Shown in pieces: positions 17,415-25,497 of a stretch of DNA of 64,000 bases. Position 1 is the first letter of the stretch. Each line of letters opens with the position of its first letter. The notes under the pieces are model-generated. The model made no database searches and had not been told where the DNA came from. It worked only from the letters and a program-made list of their open reading frames with translations. The stretch comes from Paenibacillus catalpae (GTDB taxonomy: Bacteria > Bacillota > Bacilli > Paenibacillales > Paenibacillaceae), in NCBI RefSeq assembly GCF_900112695.1, contig NZ_FOMT01000007.1, forward strand, positions 62,001-126,000, read 5' to 3'. Both the position numbers and the translations under genes were made by a program.

Positions 17415-18281
17415 CTAATCTTTCATGCCGGATGTCGCCATCGTCTCGATAATGCGGCTCTGCGAGAAAACGAACAGCGTAATCGGCACGCTCATTAAAA
17501 TCAATGCAACGGCTGCACCGACGCCAGCACGGGCAATACCGCCTTGAATTATTTGTCCCGAAGCATAATGAAGCGTTTTCAATTGCTCGCTGTAGATGAA
17601 GCCATTTCCGTCCGTCCCCCACAGCAGCTGAAACAACAGGATGACCAGCGTAAGCCATGCCGGCTTGACGTTGGGCATGACGACTTGCCAGAAGATGCGG
17701 TACTCGCTTGCCCCGTCGATTTTGGCTGCTTCGAGCAGCGAGTCCGGCAGTTGCTCCATGAATTGCTTCATTAAATAGAGGCCGAGCGGATAAGCGAATG
17801 CCGGTACGATGACCGCCCAATACGTATCGATGAGGCCAAGCCAGGACATGATCATATAATTCGGAATCGACGTAACGGCGCCGGTGAACATGAGCGACAG
17901 CACGACCGTCTGGAACGTAACCGCTTTGCCGGGGAACACATGCTTTGCAAGCGGGAAAGCAGCCGCCGAAGCCAATATGACATGCCCGAATACGCCCATC
18001 CCGGTAATGAAGAACGTATTGAAAATATACCTTGAGAACGGCACCCACGATTGGCCGAGCAGCGTCATGAGATCAACGAAGTTCGTAAGCGTAGGGTTTC
18101 GAACGAACAGGGTCGGCGGAAACATGAAAATTTCGTCAAGCGGCTTGAAAGCCGAGTTGATTGCATACACGAGCGGAAGTGCCATGAAAGCGCCGACAAT
18201 CGCCAGCAGTATAAATAAGGAGAAACTTCCCATAAAGGAACGGTTGACGCGCTTATTGCGTCTCGAAAGGATCGTATTCAT
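17415..18281 (-). CDS. Carbohydrate ABC transporter permease (MalG-type)
   Basis: The protein has 288 residues and six membrane helices. The coupling loop is LPDSLLEAAKIDGASEYRIF followed by WQVVMPNVKP. AGGGGA lies ahead of the ATG. It overlaps neither neighbour: 11 bases to the NHL gene and 4 bases from the partner permease. This is the second MalG-like subunit of the locus. No ATPase lies nearby. Confidence 0.92.
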   Translation of the reverse strand: MNTILSRRNKRVNRSFMGSFSLFILLAIVGAFMALPLVYAINSAFKPLDEIFMFPPTLFVRNPTLTNFVDLMTLLGQSWVPFSRYIFNTFFITGMGVFGHVILASAAAFPLAKHVFPGKAVTFQTVVLSLMFTGAVTSIPNYMIMSWLGLIDTYWAVIVPAFAYPLGLYLMKQFMEQLPDSLLEAAKIDGASEYRIFWQVVMPNVKPAWLTLVILLFQLLWGTDGNGFIYSEQLKTLHYASGQIIQGGIARAGVGAAVALILMSVPITLFVFSQSRIIETMATSGMKD

Positions 18282-18285
18282 TCGA

Positions 18286-19254
18286 TTAGTCCCCTACCTT
18301 CCTGAGAAGTCGTTGAATGATCAGGTTCGTGCCAAGCATAATCACGAACAGCACGGTCGCAATCGCGGAGGCATAACCCATCTCGAAGCGGATCGTACCG
18401 AAGTCGATCAAGTGCGTTACGATCGTCTGCGCGGCATAGTTGACGCTTGGAAATCCAGCCAGGTTGATCGATACGTCTGCGACGGCGAGCGAGGTTGTCA
18501 ACTGGATGACGGCACCGAACATCAGCTGGGGCTTCATCGACGGCAGCGTAATGTACCACAGCTCCTGCCAGCGGTTTTTGACCCCGTCCACCGCTCCGGC
18601 TTCGTAAAGCGTCCTATCGACCGTCTGCAAACCGGCAATGAAGGCAAGAAAACCGGTCCCGAGCGACAGCCAGAGCTGTACGAGGATGAGGATGGGCAAA
18701 ATGTATTGTTCGGTCTTCAGCCATTGTATCGGCTCCAAGATGAACCCGAGTTTGATGAGAAGCCCGTTGGCGATGCCGTAACGGTCGCCGGAAAAGATGA
18801 TTTGCCAGATGAAGTACACGTTTCCGGAGATGGATGGCGCATAGAAGATAAGCGTCATGACCGCGCGGAGCTTCGGTCCCAGCTCATTGATGATCCACGC
18901 AAAGACAAAGCAGGCGATGTAGCTGACAGGCCCGGTGATGGCCGCGAAGAGGAGTGTGTTCTTGATTGCCGTCAAGAACACGTCATCTTCCAGAAACAGC
19001 CTCGAATAGTTCTGCCAGCCGATAAAGCGCGGAAATTCAAGCAGGTTAAAATACGAAAAGCTGATAAAGATGGACATGATGACGGGCAGAATCGTAAAGG
19101 CCGCGAACAAAAGCATATACGGCGCCATAAGAATATAAGAATGCTTCCTGTTTTTGATCTCGCGCGTCTGGGCGGCCCACCATGTGTGGGAACGTGCCGG
19201 TTTGCCGCTTCCCGCCGGCTTCTGCTTTGTACGCTCAATCGTGATATTGGACAC
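18286..19254 (-). CDS. Carbohydrate ABC transporter permease (MalF/UgpA-type)
   Basis: The protein has 322 residues with a basic N-terminus of about 38 residues and six membrane helices from YILMAPYMLLFAAFTILPVI. The coupling loop is VDRTLYEAGAVDGVKNRWQE followed by LWYITLPSMKP. The start is GTG with AGGGGG 7 bases upstream. It lies 14 bases after the large binding protein gene and 4 bases before its partner permease. Confidence 0.92.
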   Translation of the reverse strand: MSNITIERTKQKPAGSGKPARSHTWWAAQTREIKNRKHSYILMAPYMLLFAAFTILPVIMSIFISFSYFNLLEFPRFIGWQNYSRLFLEDDVFLTAIKNTLLFAAITGPVSYIACFVFAWIINELGPKLRAVMTLIFYAPSISGNVYFIWQIIFSGDRYGIANGLLIKLGFILEPIQWLKTEQYILPILILVQLWLSLGTGFLAFIAGLQTVDRTLYEAGAVDGVKNRWQELWYITLPSMKPQLMFGAVIQLTTSLAVADVSINLAGFPSVNYAAQTIVTHLIDFGTIRFEMGYASAIATVLFVIMLGTNLIIQRLLRKVGD

Positions 19255-19268
19255 GGTCAGTCCCCCTT

Positions 19269-22205
19269 TTATTCCGGCAGGCCGAATTCTTTGCGTTTGG
19301 CTTTGATTTCATCCTGAATGAACTGCACGTAATCGACAATCGCTTCACGCGGTTCCGTATTGGCGTTGACCACGGTTTTATAAAAGGCATTGAGCAGGTG
19401 GCGTCCCGTAAAATACCCGCCCGGAACTTCCGGTATGCCTTTGACGTATTCGAACTGCGCCTTCAGGTTCTCGTACTCGGCAACCGGCCAAGGCAAGCTG
19501 TCGAGCGACTCGATGTTAGCGGTCGGGTAACGGGCCGATGCGCCGAGCAGGCCTTCCATCTCGCGCCCGAATTGCGTCTGCGTATCAGCGGATGTCCACC
19601 ATTTCATGAATTCCCATGCGGCCTCCTTGTCCGGGGCGCCCTGAAGCATGATCGTGCCGCTGCCTGCGCTTGGGACGGACCGGTCGATGGTGCCATCCGC
19701 CTTCTTCGTCCCGGGTACCGGCACGAAGCCCCACATGCCGCGAATTTCCGGCGCAAAGACGGTGAGAAGATTGTAGGTCGTATAATCGGCAATGCCGATC
19801 GGCATCTGGCCGTTACGGAACCGGTTCGCGAAGTCGAATTCGCGTTCGAGCTTATAATCCGTGTAGAACTCCGTCCACGTCTTAAACGTCTCGATGCCGG
19901 TACGGGAATCCAGATCCGATTCCTTGCCGTCGTTGCGGTAGAATTGGCCACCATTTTGCATGAGCAAGGCAGCGTAGATCGAGTTCGGCGGCAAGTTCTC
20001 TCCCGGGTAGGTCGGGTTCAGCACGAGCGGCAAACCAAACTCCATATGATTCTTGTTCAAGATCGCCAGCAAATTGGAGACATCCTCCCACGTTTGCGGG
20101 ATTGCAAGTCCCAGTTCATTCATGACGTCCTTGCGGTAGAACAACATATTGAACGTCTGCGTCTCTGGCAGGGCATACACGCCTTTCTCGTACGTATAAG
20201 GCACGAGAGCGCTCGGACGGAACCGGCCCGATACGGTTTCAAAGTCGCCGAATTGCGTCAAATCCGCGGCTGCGCTCCGCATGGCGTAGTTCACCGGGAT
20301 ATCGTTGCCGATTTGCATCGCGACATCAGGTCCTTGACCGGCTAGCGTCGCGGGCAGAAGCGTCTGCATTTGCACCAGCTTCAGATTGACGTTAATCCCG
20401 GTCTTAGGCGTAAACGTCTCGTCGATCATCGCTTTCAAGGTGTTCGCCTGGTCGCGGCCGGAACCGATCCAGACCGTGACGGAACGCTGATCGTCGTCAT
20501 CGGCGACATTCCCGATTGAATTGTAATCGATTAAGAACGAATAACCGAAGGTGAGGATCTCATGCTTTAACTCCGAGAAGAATCCCATACCCGAACGCGG
20601 GAGTTTCTTCTCCGGCGATGCGACGTACATCTCGTCGATCTCGAGCGGCATTTCGCGGGTCCGCAGCAGCCACGTGCCCAGCCCTCCCGTATTCGTCTTA
20701 AAGGAGGCGAGACGGCGCGGAATCGTGTCCGGTTCGTCGATCATTTCGTCGAGCTGCACATACATCGTCTTCAGCAGAGCTTCGGAGTCGCTGCTTCCGC
20801 CCGACAGTCGGCGAAGCTCCTTGCTCACGAATTTAAGCCTGTCTCTTTCCGTCTTGAATGTATCGAGCAGATCCGGAATCCTCACATGGACCCGATAATC
20901 CCGGTATTGATCCGGCGCCGTGCCGGTGATCATCAATATTTTGCGGTATACGGTGTTCAGGTTGAACAGACTCTCTTCGATGGAACGTATAAGGGGTGCA
21001 AAATCACCGAGGTTATTCTCCAGTCGGATAACGTTCTTGCCCTGGTTCAGCTTGACGAGGTACGGTTCGTCGCCGCCCAAGACGTCAATGCGGTATCCGC
21101 TTTTGTATCGGAACGGCACGCGCTCGGCTTCGCTAAACGGAATGGCGCCGTTGACAAGCAATCTGCGCGTGGAATAAATGCCCCGCACGAAATTTTGCTG
21201 CGATTTGAATCCCAGCTTGTAAAGTCCCGTCTCCGGGACCTCGACCTCCCATTCGATCCATTGGCCCGGGATGCGCCAGTTGTTGCCGCCGATCGTATTG
21301 ACGCGTACTTTTGAAGGGCTGTAAGGGGTAACGGCAGGGCTGGAACGTTCCGTTTGCGGATATAGCGTAGGCGACGATTTAAAAGCGGCATTTTCACCCT
21401 GAACCGTCACCAAGATATCTTGTGTTTTCTGGATTCCTTCTTGTTCGTAAGCAGCCAGCGTTTCTTGATAGGACGCCGGTTCTTTGTACTGAAACAGCTT
21501 CAATTGGCGGATCACCATCGGTTCGCGCTGAGATACAAGGGTTAGCTTATGGCTGCCGGCCGTCAAATAAAATTGGAAAGGCTGCTCGAAATAACCCTCA
21601 TAATCCTTGAACAGCGTCTCCCGCCATTCTGGCTTCTCGGATTGGCGCGGCCGCAAATCGTTGCCGCGATTGTCCTGCTGCACATCCTCGAATTCATTGG
21701 CCCAGATACGGTCGAACTGCAGATATGCCGTTTCTTCGAATGGCGCTTGGCCGTCGATCAGGAACGACCGTTCGATGCTCGAGCTTTTGCCTTCGATCGG
21801 ATAATAGAGCATCGAGATGTGATACAGTCCCGTCTCCGGCACATCGACCACCCACTCGACCTGTCCCTTCTCACCGGTCTTCAGCGAGGGGCCGCTCTGA
21901 CCTTCGTAGTTGGAGACCTTCTCGAAGCTGTCTCCTTCAATCGCGGCATAAGCGGCCGCCTCGATAACGACTTCGCGCTCCGGCCTTTCTGCGTCTTCAT
22001 ATTTCGCAGCATAAGCCGCATAACTCCCTTTGTCTTGAATCATGGAGAATAGTTGCTCGTCCGCGGACAATTGCACCTGTGTGTTCTTTGTCTCATCGGT
22101 TAAGCTTTCTGCCGAGATTCGGTTACCGGTCGTCAGCAAGCTCAGCGCCAAGACGGTGCTTAGTGCCGTCAACGCTATTTTTTTGTGCCGTGATATCCCT
22201 TTCAA
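19269..22205 (-). CDS. Giant extracellular solute-binding protein with two carbohydrate-binding-like domains
   Basis: The protein has 978 residues. The N-terminal signal peptide has no lipobox cysteine. Two similar beta-sandwich segments follow, at about residues 70-240 and 255-430, each containing a VPETGLY motif (VEWVVDVPETGLYHI and WEVEVPETGLYKL) as in carbohydrate-binding modules. A helical linker then leads to a classical sugar-binding protein domain from about residue 570 (VTVWIGSGRDQANTLKAMID). The start is TTG 22205, six bases behind AGGGGGG; an earlier in-frame start has no such site. It is the first gene of the operon, behind a promoter and an operator. Surface retention without a lipid anchor is unexplained. 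Confidence 0.85.
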   Translation of the reverse strand: MKGISRHKKIALTALSTVLALSLLTTGNRISAESLTDETKNTQVQLSADEQLFSMIQDKGSYAAYAAKYEDAERPEREVVIEAAAYAAIEGDSFEKVSNYEGQSGPSLKTGEKGQVEWVVDVPETGLYHISMLYYPIEGKSSSIERSFLIDGQAPFEETAYLQFDRIWANEFEDVQQDNRGNDLRPRQSEKPEWRETLFKDYEGYFEQPFQFYLTAGSHKLTLVSQREPMVIRQLKLFQYKEPASYQETLAAYEQEGIQKTQDILVTVQGENAAFKSSPTLYPQTERSSPAVTPYSPSKVRVNTIGGNNWRIPGQWIEWEVEVPETGLYKLGFKSQQNFVRGIYSTRRLLVNGAIPFSEAERVPFRYKSGYRIDVLGGDEPYLVKLNQGKNVIRLENNLGDFAPLIRSIEESLFNLNTVYRKILMITGTAPDQYRDYRVHVRIPDLLDTFKTERDRLKFVSKELRRLSGGSSDSEALLKTMYVQLDEMIDEPDTIPRRLASFKTNTGGLGTWLLRTREMPLEIDEMYVASPEKKLPRSGMGFFSELKHEILTFGYSFLIDYNSIGNVADDDDQRSVTVWIGSGRDQANTLKAMIDETFTPKTGINVNLKLVQMQTLLPATLAGQGPDVAMQIGNDIPVNYAMRSAAADLTQFGDFETVSGRFRPSALVPYTYEKGVYALPETQTFNMLFYRKDVMNELGLAIPQTWEDVSNLLAILNKNHMEFGLPLVLNPTYPGENLPPNSIYAALLMQNGGQFYRNDGKESDLDSRTGIETFKTWTEFYTDYKLEREFDFANRFRNGQMPIGIADYTTYNLLTVFAPEIRGMWGFVPVPGTKKADGTIDRSVPSAGSGTIMLQGAPDKEAAWEFMKWWTSADTQTQFGREMEGLLGASARYPTANIESLDSLPWPVAEYENLKAQFEYVKGIPEVPGGYFTGRHLLNAFYKTVVNANTEPREAIVDYVQFIQDEIKAKRKEFGLPE

Positions 22206-22285
22206 TTTAAGCCCCCCTAATAAGCTCAGCGACGAGTACTGATATGACACCAATTGACCCGAACGGATGAACCAGCTTTGTTTGG

Positions 22286-22297
22286 GTAACCGCTTAC
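22286..22297 (-). promoter_or_regulatory. LacI/CcpA-type operator in front of the giant binding-protein operon
   Basis: GTAACCGCTTAC; read on the minus strand with its flanks it is TGTAAGCGGTTACC, which matches the cre consensus TGWNANCGNTNWCA at 13 of 14 positions. It lies 11 bases beyond the -10 box. A sister site lies at 24055-24066. Either the local LacI protein or CcpA could bind. Confidence 0.65.
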
Positions 22298-22308
22298 ATT
22301 ACAAAAAG

Positions 22309-22337
22309 ATGGTATCACCGAACCTAACAAGAGTCAA
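22309..22337 (-). promoter_or_regulatory. Sigma-A promoter of the sugar-uptake and hydrolase operon
   Basis: TTGACT (22332-22337), 17 bases, TACCAT (22309-22314) on the minus strand. The operator sits at the expected transcription start. Confidence 0.65.
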
Positions 22338-22514
22338 CAAAACTTTCTAGTATTGTTATTATCTTGTTATTATAAAATTGAGGTATTTCATGCAGTATTC
22401 AATCGAATATTGTCATAATTCATTAGGTTGTGTGACTTTTCTGTCGGATTCGGTTGATTTATTCTACAAAATTGATTCATTCGAATTAGGGTTTGTTTGC
22501 TTGCCATGCCAATA

Positions 22515-22556
22515 ACAAAAGGGATGCGCTTCGTAACCGCACACCCCTTCCCGTTA
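22515..22556 (-). terminator. Probable terminator after the lipoprotein binding-protein gene
   Basis: An imperfect GC-rich stem (AAGGGGTGTGCG against CGCATCCCTT on the minus strand) followed by TTTTG. Pairing is interrupted, so this is tentative. Confidence 0.45.
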
Positions 22557-22587
22557 TTTACCGTCTGCTGTGCGAACGGCTTAATCT

Positions 22588-23967
22588 TTATTTTACTTTT
22601 TGAAGCGCAGCTTCTGCGGCCGCCTTATGCTTCTCGATCGTAGCGGAAACCGATTGATTCTGAAGGATGATTTCGTCCATGACCGCGAAGATCGGGAAGT
22701 CCGGGATTCCCTCTTCGACCGCAAGACGGCCGGTGCCGTTCACGCTCTTGAGAGCAAGGTCGATGTCGGCTTGATTCTTGAAGCGGGATTCCAGCCAGTC
22801 CTGGCCCAAATATTCTTCGGTCGGCGGTACGTCGAAGCTTTGCTCCCAGATCGAATAGATGGTTTGAGCGTCTTTAACGCCTTTCAGCATAAACCAGCCG
22901 TTCTGGGCCGTATTCGCGTACGTATGCTTGCTGTCGCTGTTAGGACCGCTCGGGTTCGGCACGACGCCAACCTCGAATGTGAGGTCCGCAACGTTCCAGT
23001 CGTAATTGATCGACATGAGGACGTCGCCGTCCTTGAACGTGTTCGTTTCGTTCCAATCCATCTTGTTGCCCGACTTGACTTTGACGACATTCTCCACGTT
23101 GTACAGACGGTTAACGAATTCCAGCGTTTCGGCAAATTTCGGATCCGTCATGCCCATCGTAAGGTCTTCGTTCACGAACATCGCATTATTCGTTACGCCA
23201 AAGTGACGTGCGGCGTCAACCGGCCATCCGGCATAGCCGAACGTGTCGTTCTTGCCGTCGTTATCCGTGTCGCGCGTCGCGGCTTTGGCAAGCTCAAGGA
23301 ACTTATCCCAGGTCCACTGACCGGCGGCGAACAGCTCCTGAGGGTCTTCCAAACCAAGCTTCTTCACGAGGTCGCGGTTGTAGTACGTGCCGACTATCGA
23401 TACGCCCGGTGTCCCGAAGGCGTATTCCGTGCCCCCGAGTGCAGGCAGCTTCTGCATGAGCTTCTGCTCGTTGTTGATGTCGTCCGTAGCCGCCGTGAAT
23501 TCGCTGACCGGAAGAATGAGCCCTTGCTTCACAAGCGGAATCGCCCGCTTAAGCTCCATGATCGCAATGTCCGCGAAAGGCTCGCCGGCCAGCGTTGATG
23601 TCGTGACCTTATCCATGTATTGTTCAAACGGCACATTGACGAATTCGAACTTGAAGTTGTACTGCTTCTCGAGCTCGGCCAGCTTATCAAGGCGCGCTTT
23701 CTCCCCCGCCGTATTGCCCGCAGGCTTCTGGTCCCACCAAGCCGCAACTTTAATCGTTCGCCCGCCAAGATCGACAGCCGCTGGCGTTTCTTCCTTAGGC
23801 GTCTCCGTTTCTGCAGCTGGCTCGTTCGTCGCCGCTCCGTCGTTTCCTGCACTGTTCGTAGGTGTATTGGTACCTGTATTGGTACCCGTATTGTTGCCGC
23901 CACTGCAAGCAGTGATAACAAAGATCATTGCGATAAACAAGATTGAAAGCCCTTTCAACTTTTTCAT
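22588..23967 (-). CDS. Sugar ABC transporter solute-binding lipoprotein
   Basis: The protein has 459 residues. The lipoprotein signal ends in the lipobox VITAC with a Ser/Gly/Asn/Thr-rich spacer (GGNNTGTNTGTNTPTNSAGN and onward to about residue 55). A family-1 type sugar-binding domain follows (TIKVAAWWDQKPAG, LAGEPFADIAIMELKRAIPL). The start is ATG 23967 with GGGAGG 7 bases upstream. It is transcribed separately from the operon downstream but carries a matching operator. It probably serves one of the two permease pairs in the locus. Confidence 0.92.
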   Translation of the reverse strand: MKKLKGLSILFIAMIFVITACSGGNNTGTNTGTNTPTNSAGNDGAATNEPAAETETPKEETPAAVDLGGRTIKVAAWWDQKPAGNTAGEKARLDKLAELEKQYNFKFEFVNVPFEQYMDKVTTSTLAGEPFADIAIMELKRAIPLVKQGLILPVSEFTAATDDINNEQKLMQKLPALGGTEYAFGTPGVSIVGTYYNRDLVKKLGLEDPQELFAAGQWTWDKFLELAKAATRDTDNDGKNDTFGYAGWPVDAARHFGVTNNAMFVNEDLTMGMTDPKFAETLEFVNRLYNVENVVKVKSGNKMDWNETNTFKDGDVLMSINYDWNVADLTFEVGVVPNPSGPNSDSKHTYANTAQNGWFMLKGVKDAQTIYSIWEQSFDVPPTEEYLGQDWLESRFKNQADIDLALKSVNGTGRLAVEEGIPDFPIFAVMDEIILQNQSVSATIEKHKAAAEAALQKVK

Positions 23968-24012
23968 TGTCAAGCCTCCCATTTTTAGTTATCGTGTTTC
24001 TTTTGGCACCGA

Positions 24013-24126
24013 TTACAGCTTACACAGCTGTACGCAGCGGCCAAATCCCCCGAAGTAACCGTTTACAATTTGCCGATTCAGGCTTTCATCACCACCATAA
24101 TTTTGTGCTGTTTGCAAAACAATCAT
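24013..24126 (-). CDS. Possible 37-residue leader peptide upstream of the binding lipoprotein
   Basis: A short frame starts MIVLQTAQNYGGDESLN and ends CVQLCKL. AGGAGG lies 7 bases before the ATG, better than many genes here. The operator at 24055-24066 falls inside it. The same ATG overlaps the -10 box proposed for the next gene, so the frame would only be translated from a promoter further upstream. Tentative. Confidence 0.25.
   Translation of the reverse strand: MIVLQTAQNYGGDESLNRQIVNGYFGGFGRCVQLCKL
24055..24066 (-). promoter_or_regulatory. LacI/CcpA-type operator in front of the binding lipoprotein gene
   Basis: GTAACCGTTTAC differs by one base from the site at 22286-22297. On the minus strand TGTAAACGGTTACT again fits the cre consensus at 13 of 14 positions. 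It lies downstream of the promoter, in a roadblock position. Confidence 0.62.
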
Positions 24127-24150
24127 AACACCGCCTCCTATTACCGTCAA
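24122..24150 (-). promoter_or_regulatory. Promoter candidate for the binding lipoprotein gene
   Basis: TTGACG (24145-24150), 17 bases, TATGAT (24122-24127) on the minus strand, about 155 bases before the start codon. Confidence 0.55.
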
Positions 24151-24287
24151 TTACCATAACAGGAAAACTCCTATTTTTGTTTTTTATTTGTTATTATTGT
24201 TTGGTAATACTGTCTGAGCAATATTGCCAATTTTTTTCAAGAAATCCTTTAGCCCTGTTGCAACGGCTTTTGCTACGTTTTAGCTGG

Positions 24288-24326
24288 ACAAAAAAAATCG
24301 ACACGCCGGCTCGCCGGGTATCGATT
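24288..24326 (-). terminator. Terminator of the LacI regulator gene
   Basis: AATCGA-xx-CCCGGC, loop GAG, CCGGCG-xx-TCGATT, followed on the minus strand by a T run. It lies 40 bases past the stop codon. Confidence 0.78.
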
Positions 24327-24365
24327 CATTATGGTAATAGGGTATACGAATTCCTTAAAAGCGCG

Positions 24366-25406
24366 TCATTCAGAAACCGCTTCGCTATCCCGCGTATATG
24401 CATATTGCTCGCGAATAATCGGATCGCCTTGAATGAGTTTTTTCTCGGCCGCCGATTCTGGATTCGCAATGCGCCATAGCATCTGGTCGACCGCACGCAT
24501 TCCCAGCAGCTCTTTATTGACGTTGACGGTTCCGAGGATCGGATGGGTATCGCATGTATTGTCGAAGCCCGTCACCGCACAATCGCCCGGTACGCTGATA
24601 TTCCGCTTGTCGAGTTCATCGACCAAGTATTGGGCCGTCGTGTCGTTAGAGCAGACAAACACTTCAGGCAACTCCTTCAGTTCAAGCTGCGGGAACAATT
24701 TATACATGTCGTTCCCATCCGGTCCGATCAATAGCGGGTCTTGATTTAACGAAATCCCATAGCTTTCCAGGGTCGTCCGGAATGCCAGCCATCGCTCAAA
24801 ATAACTTTGGGCGTCCGATATATTGCCGACGAACTGGAATTTGCGGTAACCCTTGCTGACAAGTTTCGTCATCAAATTCTGCATGCAGCTGTAGTTATCC
24901 GTGAACACCGTATCGCATGGAAATGCCGGATCGATGTGATCCACCATGACGACGGGAATATTCAAACGGCCGATATCGAGCAGAATCGGCGTGGATATCG
25001 ACCCGACCGTAATGACGCCCTGGATCGCTTCCGGCTTGACGAGCGCAAATACATGGTCGTGGGACGGCTCGGTCAATGTCATGATATCGATACCCTGCTG
25101 ATTAAGCCTTGCCGATATGCCGTCGAATACGGGCCCCCAATAGACGGATTCCTTGTTCTGATAGCGTATATTAGGAAATAGAATGACAATGGTTCCCGAC
25201 CGTTTTCGGTCGACATGTTCTTGCATTTCGCCGGCAAAACGCTTCGGCTCGTTATTCTTGAAATAGCCGAGCTGCCCGGCCACCTTATATATCATCTCCC
25301 GCGTTGCCGCGCTGACGCCTGCTTTTCCGGTAAGCGCGCGCGACACCGCGAACTTCGATACGCCCGCCATGTCGGCAATTTCTTGAATCGTTACTTTCCC
25401 TCTCAT
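24366..25406 (-). CDS. LacI family transcriptional regulator
   Basis: The protein has 346 residues. The N-terminal LacI helix-turn-helix is residues 5-25 (VTIQEIADMAGVSKFAVSRA), followed by the hinge and a periplasmic-binding-like effector domain (GTIVILFPNIRYQNKESVYW, then AVTGFDNTCDTHPILGTVNV near residue 275). I used ATG 25406; a TTG two codons earlier is possible and no strong ribosome binding site favours either. It lies just upstream of the sugar locus on the same strand. The two matching GTAACCGxTTAC sites are its likely targets, with a manno-oligosaccharide-type inducer inferred from context. Confidence 0.93.
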   Translation of the reverse strand: MRGKVTIQEIADMAGVSKFAVSRALTGKAGVSAATREMIYKVAGQLGYFKNNEPKRFAGEMQEHVDRKRSGTIVILFPNIRYQNKESVYWGPVFDGISARLNQQGIDIMTLTEPSHDHVFALVKPEAIQGVITVGSISTPILLDIGRLNIPVVMVDHIDPAFPCDTVFTDNYSCMQNLMTKLVSKGYRKFQFVGNISDAQSYFERWLAFRTTLESYGISLNQDPLLIGPDGNDMYKLFPQLELKELPEVFVCSNDTTAQYLVDELDKRNISVPGDCAVTGFDNTCDTHPILGTVNVNKELLGMRAVDQMLWRIANPESAAEKKLIQGDPIIREQYAYTRDSEAVSE

Positions 25407-25497
25407 GATCAATCATCCAATCCGACTAATTTTCGTAGGTTCTGCCAACTCCTCTTCCCTATAATAGCAGAAAATTTGTCGAAGAAAATGCTGTCTC

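Larger units (their letters stand above)
22206..22587. other. Intergenic regulatory stretch upstream of the large operon
   Basis: It holds the promoter, the operator and a long leader of the giant binding-protein gene. Further right lie an AT-rich tract and the hairpin ending the upstream binding-protein gene. No gene is seen. Confidence 0.6.

Noticed and set aside
17404..18048. 215-codon N-terminal extension of the NHL protein
   Set aside because: It overlaps the permease gene in another frame, has shadow-like composition, and the GTG at 17403 has a good ribosome binding site followed by a signal peptide.
17884..19317. 477-codon plus-strand frame opposite the two permease genes
   Set aside because: Antisense shadow of clear transporter genes, low-complexity charged sequence.
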